Shown: positions 51,209 through 60,037 of the stretch, piece after piece | Layout of the letters: each line of letters begins with the position of its first letter | Numbering within the stretch: position 1 is the stretch's first letter | Assembly (NCBI RefSeq): GCF_003326475.1 | Contig: NZ_JPWA01000010.1 | Coordinates: 62,001 to 126,000 of the forward strand | DNA: 64,000 bases | From: Thalassospira xianhensis MCCC 1A02616 | Lineage (GTDB): Bacteria > Pseudomonadota > Alphaproteobacteria > Rhodospirillales > Thalassospiraceae | Direction: 5' to 3' | Made by a program: the position numbers and the translations under genes | The notes under the pieces: generated by a model | What the model saw: only the letters and a program-made list of their open reading frames with translations | Told to the model about the DNA's origin: nothing | Databases searched by the model: none

Positions 51209-52474
51209 ATGGCTCTCAATATCATTTCCAACTATGCTGCCAACGTTGCACACCGTAACCTGTCTGCTTCAGACGAAGCAGCAACACGTTCCCTGTCGAA
51301 ACTGTCGTCGGGTACCCGTGTTGTTTCCGCTCGTGACGATGCTGCCTCGATGGCAATCGGTGCACGTCTGAACGCAACCACCCAGGCGCTTAAAACGGCA
51401 ACCGTCAACGTTGGCCAGGCCAACGCGATGCTGCAGATTGCCGATGGTTCCATGGCAACCATCGACGATGTTCTCGTTCGCATGAAAACGCTGGCAACCC
51501 AGGCTGCCTCTGGCAACCTGTCGGACACCGAACGCGGCTTCCTGAACGATGAATTCGGACTTTTGCAGGAAGAGATTGATCGTGTTGCGTCATCAACCAA
51601 CTTCAACGGCATTCAGTTGCTTGGCGATGGTGGCGACGTTGATATCAACTTCGCAAACGTTGGTGCTGGCACCGGCGCAGACCTGAGCAATGCCAACGGC
51701 TTCTCGGGCTTTGCGATTACCGATAACAATTTCTGGGCAACCGACACCAACGCCGTCCTGACCGATAACACCTTCGCAATTGATATCACCCAGGGCCCCG
51801 GTAACTCGGTTATCATGACCGTTACTGCAACCATCGAAGGTGCCGCAACCACCCAGAGCTTGGACATCACCAGCTACCAGACTGCCGGTGACAACGAAGT
51901 TGGCGTCGGCCAACAGGCAAGCTTGAATTTCGATGAAGTCGGCCTGTCCATCTCGCTCAACTCTGGCATTACGGCTGTTGTTGATGCGGCTGTTGGCGGA
52001 ACGGCATTCGGTGAAGCCGCTAACGCGGGTAACGGCACAGTTAACATGCTCGCTGACAATGGTCAGCGCTTCAGCGCCGGCGTCGATTTCCAGATTGGGT
52101 CGAACAATACTGCCTCTGATCGCCTGTCGATTACGCTGAGCCGTGTTGACCTCGAAAGCCTTGGTATTGATGGCGACGATATCAGCACCCAGGCTGGCGC
52201 TCAGACTGCGATCGAAAACGTCAACTCTGCAATCGATACCCTGCAGGCTGCCCGTGCATCGATCGGTACGTTCCAGAACCGTCTCGACTTCGCTGGCCAG
52301 AACCTGGCAACCACCCAGGAAAACACCGAATCTGCCCGGTCCGTTCTGCTCGACCTTGACGTCGCGTCTGAAATGACCGCCTTCACCTCGAAGCAGATCC
52401 TGGTGCAGTCCGGTGTCGCCATGCTGGCACAGGCTAACCAGATGCCGCAGAACCTGCTGCGTCTGCTGCAGTAA
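51209..52474 (+). CDS. flagellin, copy 2
   Basis: A second flagellin of 421 residues with the same terminal helices (ALNIISNYAANVAHRNLSAS at the start; NQMPQNLLRLLQ at the end) and a near-identical framework. It differs in scattered positions and is shorter in the central loop near residue 215. The ATG at 51209 follows AGGAG; an earlier frame start adds nine codons with no support. Its leader contains two hairpins, CTGGCAA/TTGCCAG and AACGGCAT/ATGCCGTT, and the 13-base element shared with gene 1. Whether both copies enter the filament, or serve different conditions, is unknown. Confidence 0.97.
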   Translation: MALNIISNYAANVAHRNLSASDEAATRSLSKLSSGTRVVSARDDAASMAIGARLNATTQALKTATVNVGQANAMLQIADGSMATIDDVLVRMKTLATQAASGNLSDTERGFLNDEFGLLQEEIDRVASSTNFNGIQLLGDGGDVDINFANVGAGTGADLSNANGFSGFAITDNNFWATDTNAVLTDNTFAIDITQGPGNSVIMTVTATIEGAATTQSLDITSYQTAGDNEVGVGQQASLNFDEVGLSISLNSGITAVVDAAVGGTAFGEAANAGNGTVNMLADNGQRFSAGVDFQIGSNNTASDRLSITLSRVDLESLGIDGDDISTQAGAQTAIENVNSAIDTLQAARASIGTFQNRLDFAGQNLATTQENTESARSVLLDLDVASEMTAFTSKQILVQSGVAMLAQANQMPQNLLRLLQ

Positions 52475-52488
52475 TCCGGATATCCGAG

Positions 52489-52517
52489 GAAGGATGGGAG
52501 TTAACCTCCCATCCTTC
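52489..52517 (+). terminator. hairpin after flagellin gene 2
   Basis: GAAGGATGGGAG pairs perfectly with CTCCCATCCTTC around TTAAC, and outer arms AATCCGGAT and ATCCGGATT can extend it. The trailing T-run is weak, so it may also protect the mRNA end. Confidence 0.75.
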
Positions 52518-52520
52518 ATC

Positions 52521-52536
52521 CGGATTATCCTTTGCC
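52521..52536 (+). promoter_or_regulatory. possible sigma-54 promoter of flaG
   Basis: CGGATTATCCTTTGCC has GG-N10-GC spacing and a TTTGC -12 box but a poor -24 box. It lies 25 bases before the flaG start, immediately after the terminator hairpin. Confidence 0.4.
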
Positions 52537-52560
52537 GCAAAGGCGGCATAGGAGGGTCAG

Positions 52561-52938
52561 ATGGAAATCGTAATCGGCGCATATCAATCCCAGCGTTCTT
52601 CAGGCTCTTCTTCGGGTTCTGAAGTTTCTGCGTCACTCAATACGACAGGCCAATCTGCAACAATCAAAAGTGCGGTCACATCTTCTGACGCAAACCATTA
52701 CAAGGCCGATGCCGGCGCTAGACTTCAGCAGGCACTGGCCAAGCTGGATATTCCCGAACTGTCCGAGCAGAATTCCCGTATCGAACTGAACTTCAATCAG
52801 GATACCGGTCGGGTTATCGCCAAGGTTACAGACCGTTTCAGCGGCGAAATTCTTAGGGAAATTCCGTCCAAGGAACTGCAAAATCTTTTCGCGCAAATTC
52901 GCGAATATCTTGGCAGTGTCGTGGACGAAGAAATCTGA
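52561..52938 (+). CDS. flaG: FlaG family protein
   Basis: A 125-residue protein: a disordered serine-rich N-terminus, then the FlaG domain with NSRIELNFNQDTGRVIAKVT, DRFSGEILREIPSKELQNLF and a final helix. FlaG is a small cytoplasmic protein found next to fliD in many polar flagellates; its loss changes filament length. Very strong ribosome site (AGGAGG). It lies between flagellin 2 and fliD. Confidence 0.92.
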   Translation: MEIVIGAYQSQRSSGSSSGSEVSASLNTTGQSATIKSAVTSSDANHYKADAGARLQQALAKLDIPELSEQNSRIELNFNQDTGRVIAKVTDRFSGEILREIPSKELQNLFAQIREYLGSVVDEEI

Positions 52939-52962
52939 TTTAGCATTTGGGCCTTTCGGAAA

Positions 52963-52978
52963 AGGCACGCTTCTTGCG
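52963..52978 (+). promoter_or_regulatory. sigma-54 promoter of fliD-fliS
   Basis: AGGCACGCTTCTTGCG matches GG-N10-GC, with the GCACG and TTGC boxes intact. Transcription would start near 52989, about 56 bases before fliD. Confidence 0.8.
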
Positions 52979-53044
52979 TAAAAGATCGTGTTCAGGCAAG
53001 ACGTGTAAAAGTTGCCGACCGACAAAGCCCAGGGAGCAAGGCAA

Positions 53045-54793
53045 ATGAGCGGCGTAAACCTTAATAACATCTATGTCGGAGAGAACGGTCGAATTCAGCT
53101 TTCGGGCGGCTCTTCGAATATCGATTTCGTCGATGTCGTCGACAAAATGATCGCTGCACGCCGTTTGCCCGCAGATTCCCTTGAAAAACGTGTCGAAGCC
53201 AACGATGAAAAGCTTGCCGCGTTAAAAGAATTGCAGACCCTTGTCGGTACGCTCAAAGACACGATGGCCAACCTTTACGGCGCGACAAGCTTCGATAAGT
53301 CGAAAAACATCTTCGAAGCCAAACAGATTTTCGCATCCGCCTCGAACGGTGCAGGTACCGCATCCCCTGTCGGGCAATTGATGGGCGTAACCGCCAAAAA
53401 TGCGGCTGCGGCCGGTACTTATAGCTTCGAGATCAGTCAGGTCGCATCCAAGCACAAGATCGCTAGCAACACCCAAGCCGTGAACCCGACCGACGATGCA
53501 CCTGTTGGCGCAGGGACTTTCAATATATCAACGGCTACCGGCAATGCCGATATCACGGTTGCTGCCGACGACTCGCTGCTTGATATCCGCGATAAAATTA
53601 ATGCCGTAACATCGAGCACCGGCGTTCAGGCATCAGTTGTAAAGGTTGCCGACGGACAGTCTACCCTGATTTTCACTTCAACCGCAGAAGGTGAAGACAA
53701 CCGCATGACATTGAGTGATGTCAGTGGGACGGTATTGGCCGATCTTGGCGCAAATGAAATTGATCCGGGTAATAATGCCGAATTTACTCTTGATGGCATT
53801 GCTGTCTCTCGGTCGTCGAATGAAATTTCCGATCTGATCGACGGGCTGAGCATCAGCCTGTATGATGCCGAACCGGGCACAACGATCAAAATCGAAGTTG
53901 AACAGGACCTTAATCAGGCCAAGTCCGCCATTGTCGGATTTGTCGAAGCCTACAACGCTGTCCAGACATTTATAAACGAAAAGACGTTCGTTGACCCGAT
54001 TACAGGCGAAAAGTCCGAAGATGCCATTCTGCTTGGCAACTCGGCGGTTAAGAATATCGAATCGTCGCTGCAGCAGCTTGCAGGTTCGTTTGCCAAAAAC
54101 GTTACCGATCGCGCGGGCGAGACTGATTATTCAGTTCTGGCGGAAATTGGTATCGACTTTGTTCCTTATGGAACATCGGAAGATCCACTTTTGAATAAAA
54201 CGCTGGAGCTTGATGAAACCAAGCTTGATGAGGCGCTTCTTAATCAATCGACCGAGGTTATGGAGCTCTTTAATTTCCGAGCTAAAACCGACAACGCCAA
54301 CCTGACCATGACCGGTTTCAACGGTAAAACAGGCGGCGGCCAGTATGACTTTACGATCAATGCTGCTGGCGGAACCATTACCAGCGTGACTTATGACGTT
54401 ACGATTGATGGTGTTACCACAACCGGAAAGAATGCTACTATCTCGGGCAACAGCATCACAACAGCGGATGGTTTGCGCCTGATTTACACTGGCGACGGAA
54501 CCGCCGTTGAAAACGCAACGATAAATACCAGTGTTGGTCTCGGCACCCAGTTCTATTTTGAACTCGATAGCTTCCTTGACAAGGATGAAGGTGTTCTTTC
54601 GCAGGAAATCGAGTCCATCGAAACGCAGAATGCATCTTATGAAGACAAGATTGATCGCATTGACGAACGCCTTGTAAGGCAGCGCGAAAATCTTATGGAT
54701 CGCTTCATTGCCATGGAAGCAGCACTTGCCCGGATGAAAAATATCCAGAGTTCTCTCGATGAATTGATGGCTGCTGGCAAAGATAGTGATTAA
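53045..54793 (+). CDS. fliD: filament cap protein FliD (HAP2)
   Basis: FliD caps the growing filament and inserts flagellin. The 582-residue protein has the FliD N-terminal domain (SSNIDFVDVVDKMIAARRLP, ALKELQTLVGTLKDTMANLY), the central blocks NPTDDAPVGAGTFNI and EFTLDGIAVSRSSNEISDLI, and the C-terminal coiled coil (DRIDERLVRQRENLMDRFIA, MEAALARMKNIQSSLDEL). The ATG at 53045 follows GGGAGCAAGG. Many alphaproteobacteria lack FliD, so its presence with FlaG and FliS marks this as the gamma-like filament module. Confidence 0.95.
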   Translation: MSGVNLNNIYVGENGRIQLSGGSSNIDFVDVVDKMIAARRLPADSLEKRVEANDEKLAALKELQTLVGTLKDTMANLYGATSFDKSKNIFEAKQIFASASNGAGTASPVGQLMGVTAKNAAAAGTYSFEISQVASKHKIASNTQAVNPTDDAPVGAGTFNISTATGNADITVAADDSLLDIRDKINAVTSSTGVQASVVKVADGQSTLIFTSTAEGEDNRMTLSDVSGTVLADLGANEIDPGNNAEFTLDGIAVSRSSNEISDLIDGLSISLYDAEPGTTIKIEVEQDLNQAKSAIVGFVEAYNAVQTFINEKTFVDPITGEKSEDAILLGNSAVKNIESSLQQLAGSFAKNVTDRAGETDYSVLAEIGIDFVPYGTSEDPLLNKTLELDETKLDEALLNQSTEVMELFNFRAKTDNANLTMTGFNGKTGGGQYDFTINAAGGTITSVTYDVTIDGVTTTGKNATISGNSITTADGLRLIYTGDGTAVENATINTSVGLGTQFYFELDSFLDKDEGVLSQEIESIETQNASYEDKIDRIDERLVRQRENLMDRFIAMEAALARMKNIQSSLDELMAAGKDSD

Positions 54794-54850
54794 CATTTAA
54801 TACTCAGACATGCACACTGACAGGACGCCTAGCAGACCAAGGAGTGTAGC

Positions 54851-55357
54851 GTGAAAGAGCATGCAGCACACATATACAGAAACCAGCAAGTCAATACAGC
54901 CTCGCCGGCCAAGATGGTCTTCATGCTGTACGAGAAGACGCTATCCTGCTTGCAGGAAGCTCTGCGAGCAATTGATGCCCGGGATATCCAAAGCCGCTGT
55001 AATGCCAATTGTCGTGCTCTTGACCTGATTGCCCATCTCTCCAATACACTGGATATGGATCAGGGCGGTGAGATCGCGACCAATCTGGAACGACTTTATA
55101 CCCATTGCATGCTGCGGTTAATGGATGTTGATCGCCATAACGATCCGCAGGCTGCACATGATGTTATCAAGCTTTTGACACCTCTTCGCGATTCTTGGGC
55201 AACACTTGCCGAAAGAAGCGAGAACGAAATGCGCCAGGCAATCCTTGCGGCACAACAGACTCAGCAACCTCGCCCGCAGTCCTATCCGCAAGCAGATCGA
55301 CAGGACGCAGAAGACAAAGAACAACGTCCCAAATCAGGTCTTTCGATTTCTGCCTGA
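54851..55357 (+). CDS. fliS: flagellin export chaperone FliS
   Basis: FliS binds the C-terminal helix of flagellin and keeps it unpolymerised until export. The 168-residue protein begins at GTG behind AAGGAG and has IYRNQQVNTASPAKMVFMLY, the typical N-terminal block, then RALDLIAHLSNTLDMDQGGE with IATNLERLYTHCMLRLM. A disordered polar tail of about 35 residues (QQTQQPRPQSYPQADRQD) makes it longer than the usual 130. It lies 57 bases after fliD and is followed by a terminator. Confidence 0.93.
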   Translation: MKEHAAHIYRNQQVNTASPAKMVFMLYEKTLSCLQEALRAIDARDIQSRCNANCRALDLIAHLSNTLDMDQGGEIATNLERLYTHCMLRLMDVDRHNDPQAAHDVIKLLTPLRDSWATLAERSENEMRQAILAAQQTQQPRPQSYPQADRQDAEDKEQRPKSGLSISA

Positions 55358-55377
55358 ACCATCAATTTTCAAATGCT

Positions 55378-55410
55378 AAAGCTTCCGTCTTTTCTGACGG
55401 AAGCTTTTTT
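55378..55410 (+). terminator. terminator after fliS
   Basis: AAAGCTTCCGTC and GACGGAAGCTTT form a 12-base stem with a six-base loop and a run of T. A second small hairpin (TTTCATGCC/GGCATGAAA) follows at 55408-55430. Confidence 0.93.
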
Positions 55411-55508
55411 CATGCCCTATCGGCATGAAAAGCCCGGCAAAAAATGCCTTTGCCCACAATCAACGATTAAGTAGCTGATTCTTTATACGAATCCGAAACG
55501 CCCAAAAC

Positions 55509-55524
55509 TGGCCCGTCTCTTGCA
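55509..55524 (+). promoter_or_regulatory. sigma-54 promoter of fliK-flgD-flgE
   Basis: TGGCCCGTCTCTTGCA has exact GG-N10-GC spacing and a perfect TTGCA box. The start would be near 55535, about 24 bases before fliK. Confidence 0.85.
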
Positions 55525-55558
55525 AATGTTCTGACACTGTTTTGAGAAGGACCATGTC

Positions 55559-57172
55559 ATGAACAGCTCTGCGATTATCAGATCGGCATCACCTACCATA
55601 TCCATTCCGGGCCAAACTGCGTCTGCCAGCAGCGACGTATCCTTTGGCGACATGATGGAGCGGATCACTGACAACTGGGCAGAACGCAATGCTCAGGTCC
55701 ATCACGAGACGGCAAAAAATGCCCAGGCTCAAATTCGCGAGAATACAGATGCCCGACGCAGCGACAGTGCAGACAGCAAGTTGCGCGACGATTATATCAC
55801 ACCTGATGCACCGCGGACCGATACGCGCTCCAGCAGCGATGACCGTGATCATTATGACGACGTCGACACAGCCGATAAGCATGATGATCCTCGTCCGGCA
55901 CGTGATGTAGCCGACAGCAAGGGCGAACAGGAGCGCGACGACCTGAATGGAAAAGAAACAACTTCGGCATCCGATCCCAAAGAGGCTTCTGACGAGCAGG
56001 ATGACGATGTAGCCAATGCTGATCAGCCTGCCAAAGCAAAAGACGAAACTGCCGCTTCTGCAGATCCAGCCTCGAAAGACGAGCCGACGATTGACCCGAA
56101 CATGGCGGCCGTGCCCGCTGTCAATCCCGCGGTAAACGCGCAGGCCGCTAAGACTGTCGCCGGGACACAGACGGCAGCTGCAGTGGCAGGAACAGCTGCT
56201 CAGTCGGCTACAGGCACCCCAGCCCAGAATACCGAGGGCACTACCGACGGATTGATGAACTCCACAGCCCTGTCGCAACCTGCAGCAGCCGCAACGGCAA
56301 AATCTGCCCTTAACGGCCTGGATGGAAGCAGCACTGCTGCTGATGACAATGACAGCTTTATCGCCAAGGTCGTTGATGCCATGAGCGGCGAAGGCAATAC
56401 CAGATCCGGCACCAAAACCGAAAATTCGGGCAACAGTACCAATGCTGTGAATGCAAATAACAATGCGGGTCAGCAAAATCCTGCCTCGTCGGGTAATGCG
56501 ATCGCAGCGAACGGGACCAATCAGGCAGCACAGCAGGCAATGGCCGCTGCGGCGAGTGTGCCGAATATGCAACCGGGTGCACAGACAGCAACGACCGGTA
56601 ATGCTGCAACTACCGTTAACGCAACCGGGTCTGCCGAGAGTACGGCCCAGGCAGCCAATGGAACACTTACCGGCAATAGTAGCCTGAACCAGAGCAATTC
56701 TGCTGGACAAACCGCACATACAGCACGCCATGCCCCCGCCCAGCAGGTGCAGCAGCAAGTCGCGGTGCATATCCGCAATGCCGCCAGCGAGGGTGTGGAC
56801 AAGATTTCGGTTCAACTGCGCCCTGAACATCTTGGACGGGTCGACGTGAAACTTGAAATTGGCCACGATGGTCGTGTTCAGGGCGTTATTCAGGCCGACA
56901 CGCGTGAAACACTTGACATGCTTCGTCAGGACTCACGTGCGCTGCAGCAAGCTCTCAAGGATGCGGGCCTGAACGCAGACAGCCAAAGTTTTACCTTCGA
57001 GCACAGGAACGAAGGTGGCCAAAGCCAGGAAGGCAACGGCCAATCCAGATTGGCAAACAATTCTGGCAGTGCGCCTGACGAAGGCGATGTCATGAGTGGT
57101 GCCGAGCTCGCTGAACATGTCGCGATTGGCTATGGGGTTAATCCCAACGGCCTCGTTGATATCCGAATTTAG
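55559..57172 (+). CDS. fliK: hook-length control protein FliK
   Basis: FliK measures hook length and tells FlhB to change substrate. The 537-residue protein has a long disordered N-terminal ruler region, first Asp/Arg-rich (residues about 40-120), then Ala/Asn/Thr-rich with many glutamines (about 150-400). The C-terminal Flg_hook domain (about 405-500) has KISVQLRPEHLGRVDVKLEI with GVIQADTRETLDMLRQDSRA and LQQALKDAGL. Interaction partners in the window are flhB and the FlhX-like paralogue. It is followed by flgD after 21 bases. Confidence 0.93.
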   Translation: MNSSAIIRSASPTISIPGQTASASSDVSFGDMMERITDNWAERNAQVHHETAKNAQAQIRENTDARRSDSADSKLRDDYITPDAPRTDTRSSSDDRDHYDDVDTADKHDDPRPARDVADSKGEQERDDLNGKETTSASDPKEASDEQDDDVANADQPAKAKDETAASADPASKDEPTIDPNMAAVPAVNPAVNAQAAKTVAGTQTAAAVAGTAAQSATGTPAQNTEGTTDGLMNSTALSQPAAAATAKSALNGLDGSSTAADDNDSFIAKVVDAMSGEGNTRSGTKTENSGNSTNAVNANNNAGQQNPASSGNAIAANGTNQAAQQAMAAAASVPNMQPGAQTATTGNAATTVNATGSAESTAQAANGTLTGNSSLNQSNSAGQTAHTARHAPAQQVQQQVAVHIRNAASEGVDKISVQLRPEHLGRVDVKLEIGHDGRVQGVIQADTRETLDMLRQDSRALQQALKDAGLNADSQSFTFEHRNEGGQSQEGNGQSRLANNSGSAPDEGDVMSGAELAEHVAIGYGVNPNGLVDIRI

Positions 57173-57193
57173 GAAAGGTAGGGGAACAGGATC

Positions 57194-57967
57194 ATGACCG
57201 TTTCATCAACTACCAATATTGGTGTGGCAGGAAACAATACGAATGCTGCCTCCAGCAACTCCGCCAGCCAGTTGGCCCAGAACTTCGACACGTTCCTGAC
57301 GCTGTTGACCACCCAGCTCAAGAACCAGGATCCGACCTCGCCGATGGAAAGTGACAAATTCACCGACCAGTTGAGCCAGTTCGCCCAAGTCGAGCAAGGG
57401 ATTCAGAGCAACAAGAACCTTGAAAACCTGCTTGCGATGCAAAGCCAGCAGCGACAGCTTTCCGCCCTGTCCTATGTCGGGGCCGAGATCGAAGCGGTTG
57501 GCGACACCAACTGGCTCGAAGATGGTGGCGATCTCAAATACAAATACAACATCTCGCCGGAAGTTCCGCGCCTGCAGCTGCAGGTTCAGGATCAGAGCGG
57601 GAAGACGGTTTATTCCGAAGATCTCACCGATGTTTCCGGTCTCCAGAACTTTACCTGGGATGGCAAAAACAATAGTGGCGTCGAACAAGCCGAGGGAGCC
57701 TACACCCTGGTGCTTAAACCGATGGCGGCTAACGGTGATACCTTCAAGGACGAAAAAGGGAAACCGGCCTCAATGGCGATTGGCATCATTGGCAATGTCG
57801 ACAGTGTCGATATTGGTGATGACGATATTTATCTACGTATCGGTGACGTTTCTGTACCGTTCGGAACCCTGACCAACGTGAAACTTGGCGCGAACAGTAC
57901 AGATACCGGAACCGAGACCGGCGACAATAATAATCCCGGAACTGACGAACAGGACGAAGCAGCCTGA
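57194..57967 (+). CDS. flgD: hook scaffolding protein FlgD
   Basis: FlgD is the temporary cap on which the hook protein FlgE assembles. The 257-residue protein has the export/cap motif FDTFLTLLTTQLKNQDPTSP then MESDKFTDQLSQFAQVEQGI, followed by the FlgD Ig/TUDOR domains with TWDGKNNSGVEQAEGAYTLV. A polar disordered C-terminus (TGTETGDNNNPGTDEQDEAA) is unusual. It lies between fliK and flgE in the standard order, under the fliK promoter. Confidence 0.95.
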   Translation: MTVSSTTNIGVAGNNTNAASSNSASQLAQNFDTFLTLLTTQLKNQDPTSPMESDKFTDQLSQFAQVEQGIQSNKNLENLLAMQSQQRQLSALSYVGAEIEAVGDTNWLEDGGDLKYKYNISPEVPRLQLQVQDQSGKTVYSEDLTDVSGLQNFTWDGKNNSGVEQAEGAYTLVLKPMAANGDTFKDEKGKPASMAIGIIGNVDSVDIGDDDIYLRIGDVSVPFGTLTNVKLGANSTDTGTETGDNNNPGTDEQDEAA

Positions 57968-58018
57968 AGGCTTTCATCCGGATTTTGATCAACACCCTGT
58001 AGGTGCAGGAGAAATACA

Positions 58019-59728
58019 ATGAGCCTTTTTGGTGCTATGATTTCCGGTGTATCCGGCCTGAATGCCCAGTCGCAAAACCTGGGCGTCATTTCGGATAACA
58101 TCTCGAACCTCAACACGGTTGGTTATAAAGGTACCGTTGGGCGTTTTTCGACGCTTGTTACGGAATCCGCGACCAACACCCGTTACACCCCCGGTGGTGT
58201 ACGATTCCACCCGACAGCCCTGATCAGCAAACAGGGCCTGTTGCAGGCGACCTCGTCAAATACAGCAGCCGCAATTTCCGGCGATGGCTTTTTTGTTGTC
58301 CGCGACACGAACACTCCCGGCTCGGACAACGAGATATTCTTCACGCGTGCGGGTGATTTCAAACCTGACGATGACGGTTATTTGCGGAATACTGCCGGAT
58401 ATTATGTTCAGGGCTGGGCAACTGATCGTAACGGCGTCCTTCTGGACCCGACAGGAACACCAACTACGTCGAACAGCTCCGCAATCTCTGATTTGCAGGT
58501 TCTTGACATCAACTCGATCCTGACGGCAGCCGCGTCAACCACAACGATCGAGTTCGGAGCAAACCTTAATGCCAACGAAACACCGTTGACAGGCGGTTCG
58601 GATGTTTCCACAACATTGGGTATTGATGGTACTGCTGCCCTTGCGGGTCAGGCAGGTATCGCCGCCGGTGATTCTTTTGACATCACCTATAACGGTACCA
58701 CCACGACAATCACGATCAACGCTGGTGAAACACTTGCTGATATCGCTGCAGAAATCAGTGCTGTTACCGGCGTGACAGCAACCGCCACTGCAACCGGCAC
58801 CAACGATACCCTGACCATTACCGGTTCGTTCGCCGATCAGGATGTTGTCATTACCAACAACAATAACACACCTCTGACCGCCCTTGGCTTCTCCGGTCCG
58901 TTCCCGGCAACTCTGGCTGCGACCTACACGGGTGGTAACCTGGCATCAGGTGCTGTTGCCGAAAACAACACCATGCCGGTAACAATCTATGATTCCCTTG
59001 GTACTGCACATGTTGTCCAGTTGCAGGTCATCAAGCTGGGTCAGAACCGTTGGGGATTTGAGCTTACCGGAACCACGGCAACAGGCGAACTTGATGCAAC
59101 CCAGCATCCTAACGGATTGATCCAGTCCGGTGTCATTACCTTTAACGGTGACGGCAGCCTGCGAACCTTTACTGACAACGCTGGTACCGACCTGCTTGAT
59201 CAGGAAATCACCGCAAACTGGACCAATGGCTCCAACCCCAACGAAATCACCCTTGATCTCGGTACGGTTGGACTGACTAACGGTATCACCCAGTTTGGTG
59301 CAGGTTCGGACTCTAACGGTAACCTCGTAGAGTATGATACCCGCTTCATCAACCAGAACGGTGCGCAAGCAGGTTCCATGGTGAACTATGCCTTTACCGA
59401 GGACGGTTTCCTTCAGGTTGAATTCGCCAACGGCGTGAAACGTCCGATTTACAAGTTGGCTATTGCCACCTTTGAAGCGCCGGACGAAATGGAAAACTAT
59501 ACTGGCAACGTTTATCGCCAGACCCGTGAATCGGGTGACTATCTGCTGCGTGAGCCGGGGCTGAACGGTGCAGGTAACGTCGTAGCATCGGCTCTTGAAT
59601 CGTCGAACGTCGATCTTGCCGAGGAATTCACAAACATGATTGTGACCCAGCGCGCCTATTCGGCGAACACCAAGACGATCACCACGACTGATGAAATGCT
59701 TGACGAGCTGATCCGTATCAAACGGTAA
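58019..59728 (+). CDS. flgE: flagellar hook protein FlgE
   Basis: FlgE polymerises into the curved hook. The 569-residue protein starts SLFGAMISGVSGLNAQSQNL with ISDNISNLNTVGYKGTVGRF and ends SNVDLAEEFTNMIVTQRAYS with the C-terminal helix. The middle, larger than the 400-residue enteric hook protein, contains a Thr/Asn/Ala-rich beta insert (about 200-300) with repeated TITG and TGTND, probably an outer hook domain. Ribosome site CAGGAG. Two terminators follow. Confidence 0.96.
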   Translation: MSLFGAMISGVSGLNAQSQNLGVISDNISNLNTVGYKGTVGRFSTLVTESATNTRYTPGGVRFHPTALISKQGLLQATSSNTAAAISGDGFFVVRDTNTPGSDNEIFFTRAGDFKPDDDGYLRNTAGYYVQGWATDRNGVLLDPTGTPTTSNSSAISDLQVLDINSILTAAASTTTIEFGANLNANETPLTGGSDVSTTLGIDGTAALAGQAGIAAGDSFDITYNGTTTTITINAGETLADIAAEISAVTGVTATATATGTNDTLTITGSFADQDVVITNNNNTPLTALGFSGPFPATLAATYTGGNLASGAVAENNTMPVTIYDSLGTAHVVQLQVIKLGQNRWGFELTGTTATGELDATQHPNGLIQSGVITFNGDGSLRTFTDNAGTDLLDQEITANWTNGSNPNEITLDLGTVGLTNGITQFGAGSDSNGNLVEYDTRFINQNGAQAGSMVNYAFTEDGFLQVEFANGVKRPIYKLAIATFEAPDEMENYTGNVYRQTRESGDYLLREPGLNGAGNVVASALESSNVDLAEEFTNMIVTQRAYSANTKTITTTDEMLDELIRIKR

Positions 59729-59738
59729 CTGATTGATA

Positions 59739-59767
59739 CCATCGGGGCGGCTTTGCGGCCCCGATGG
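59739..59767 (+). terminator. first hairpin after flgE
   Basis: CCATCGGGGC pairs with GCCCCGATGG. There is no long T-run, so it probably works together with the next hairpin. Confidence 0.6.
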
Positions 59768-59787
59768 ACTGCATATTACAGGGACTC

Positions 59788-59818
59788 GCCCGGCTTTTTC
59801 AGCCGGGCTTCTTTTTGG
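59788..59818 (+). terminator. terminator after flgE
   Basis: GCCCGGCT and AGCCGGGC close a TTTTC loop, followed by TTCTTTTT, 60 bases beyond the flgE stop. Confidence 0.88.
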
Positions 59819-59968
59819 CACCCACAATACCTACATAATGGGCAGCATATTGATCTCGCCAAAGATGCAAATGATTCAAATCACTGGCGAATTTTGGACA
59901 CATTACTGGGCAATAATTGCCGGTCGTTAACCTGTTCTTCAATATGCGCTTCTATTCGTTGATGATAC

Positions 59969-59984
59969 CGGTAGCTATTGTGCG
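59969..59984 (+). promoter_or_regulatory. possible sigma-54 promoter of fliF
   Basis: CGGTAGCTATTGTGCG has GG and GC ten bases apart, but both boxes depart from consensus. It lies 54 bases before the preferred fliF start. Confidence 0.35.
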
Positions 59985-60037
59985 GACATCTGCCGGTGTT
60001 GGGGACAGTGGTAACAATCGATCCGGAGCAGTCGAAC

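Larger units (their letters stand above)
59729..60037. other. gap between flgE and fliF with two terminators and a leader
   Basis: About 309 bases without a believed gene. It holds two terminators for flgE (59739-59767, 59788-59818), an AT-rich stretch and a possible sigma-54 site at 59969-59984 in front of fliF. Confidence 0.7.

Noticed and set aside
51593-52636. A 347-codon minus-strand frame antisense to flagellin gene 2
   Set aside because: The same kind of frame occurs opposite flagellin gene 1 because the two genes share codon use; no ribosome site, and it ends inside flaG.
55589-56866. A 425-codon minus-strand frame antisense to fliK
   Set aside because: It follows from the Ala/Thr/Asn-rich codons of fliK; the Cys- and Arg-rich product has no resemblance to real proteins.
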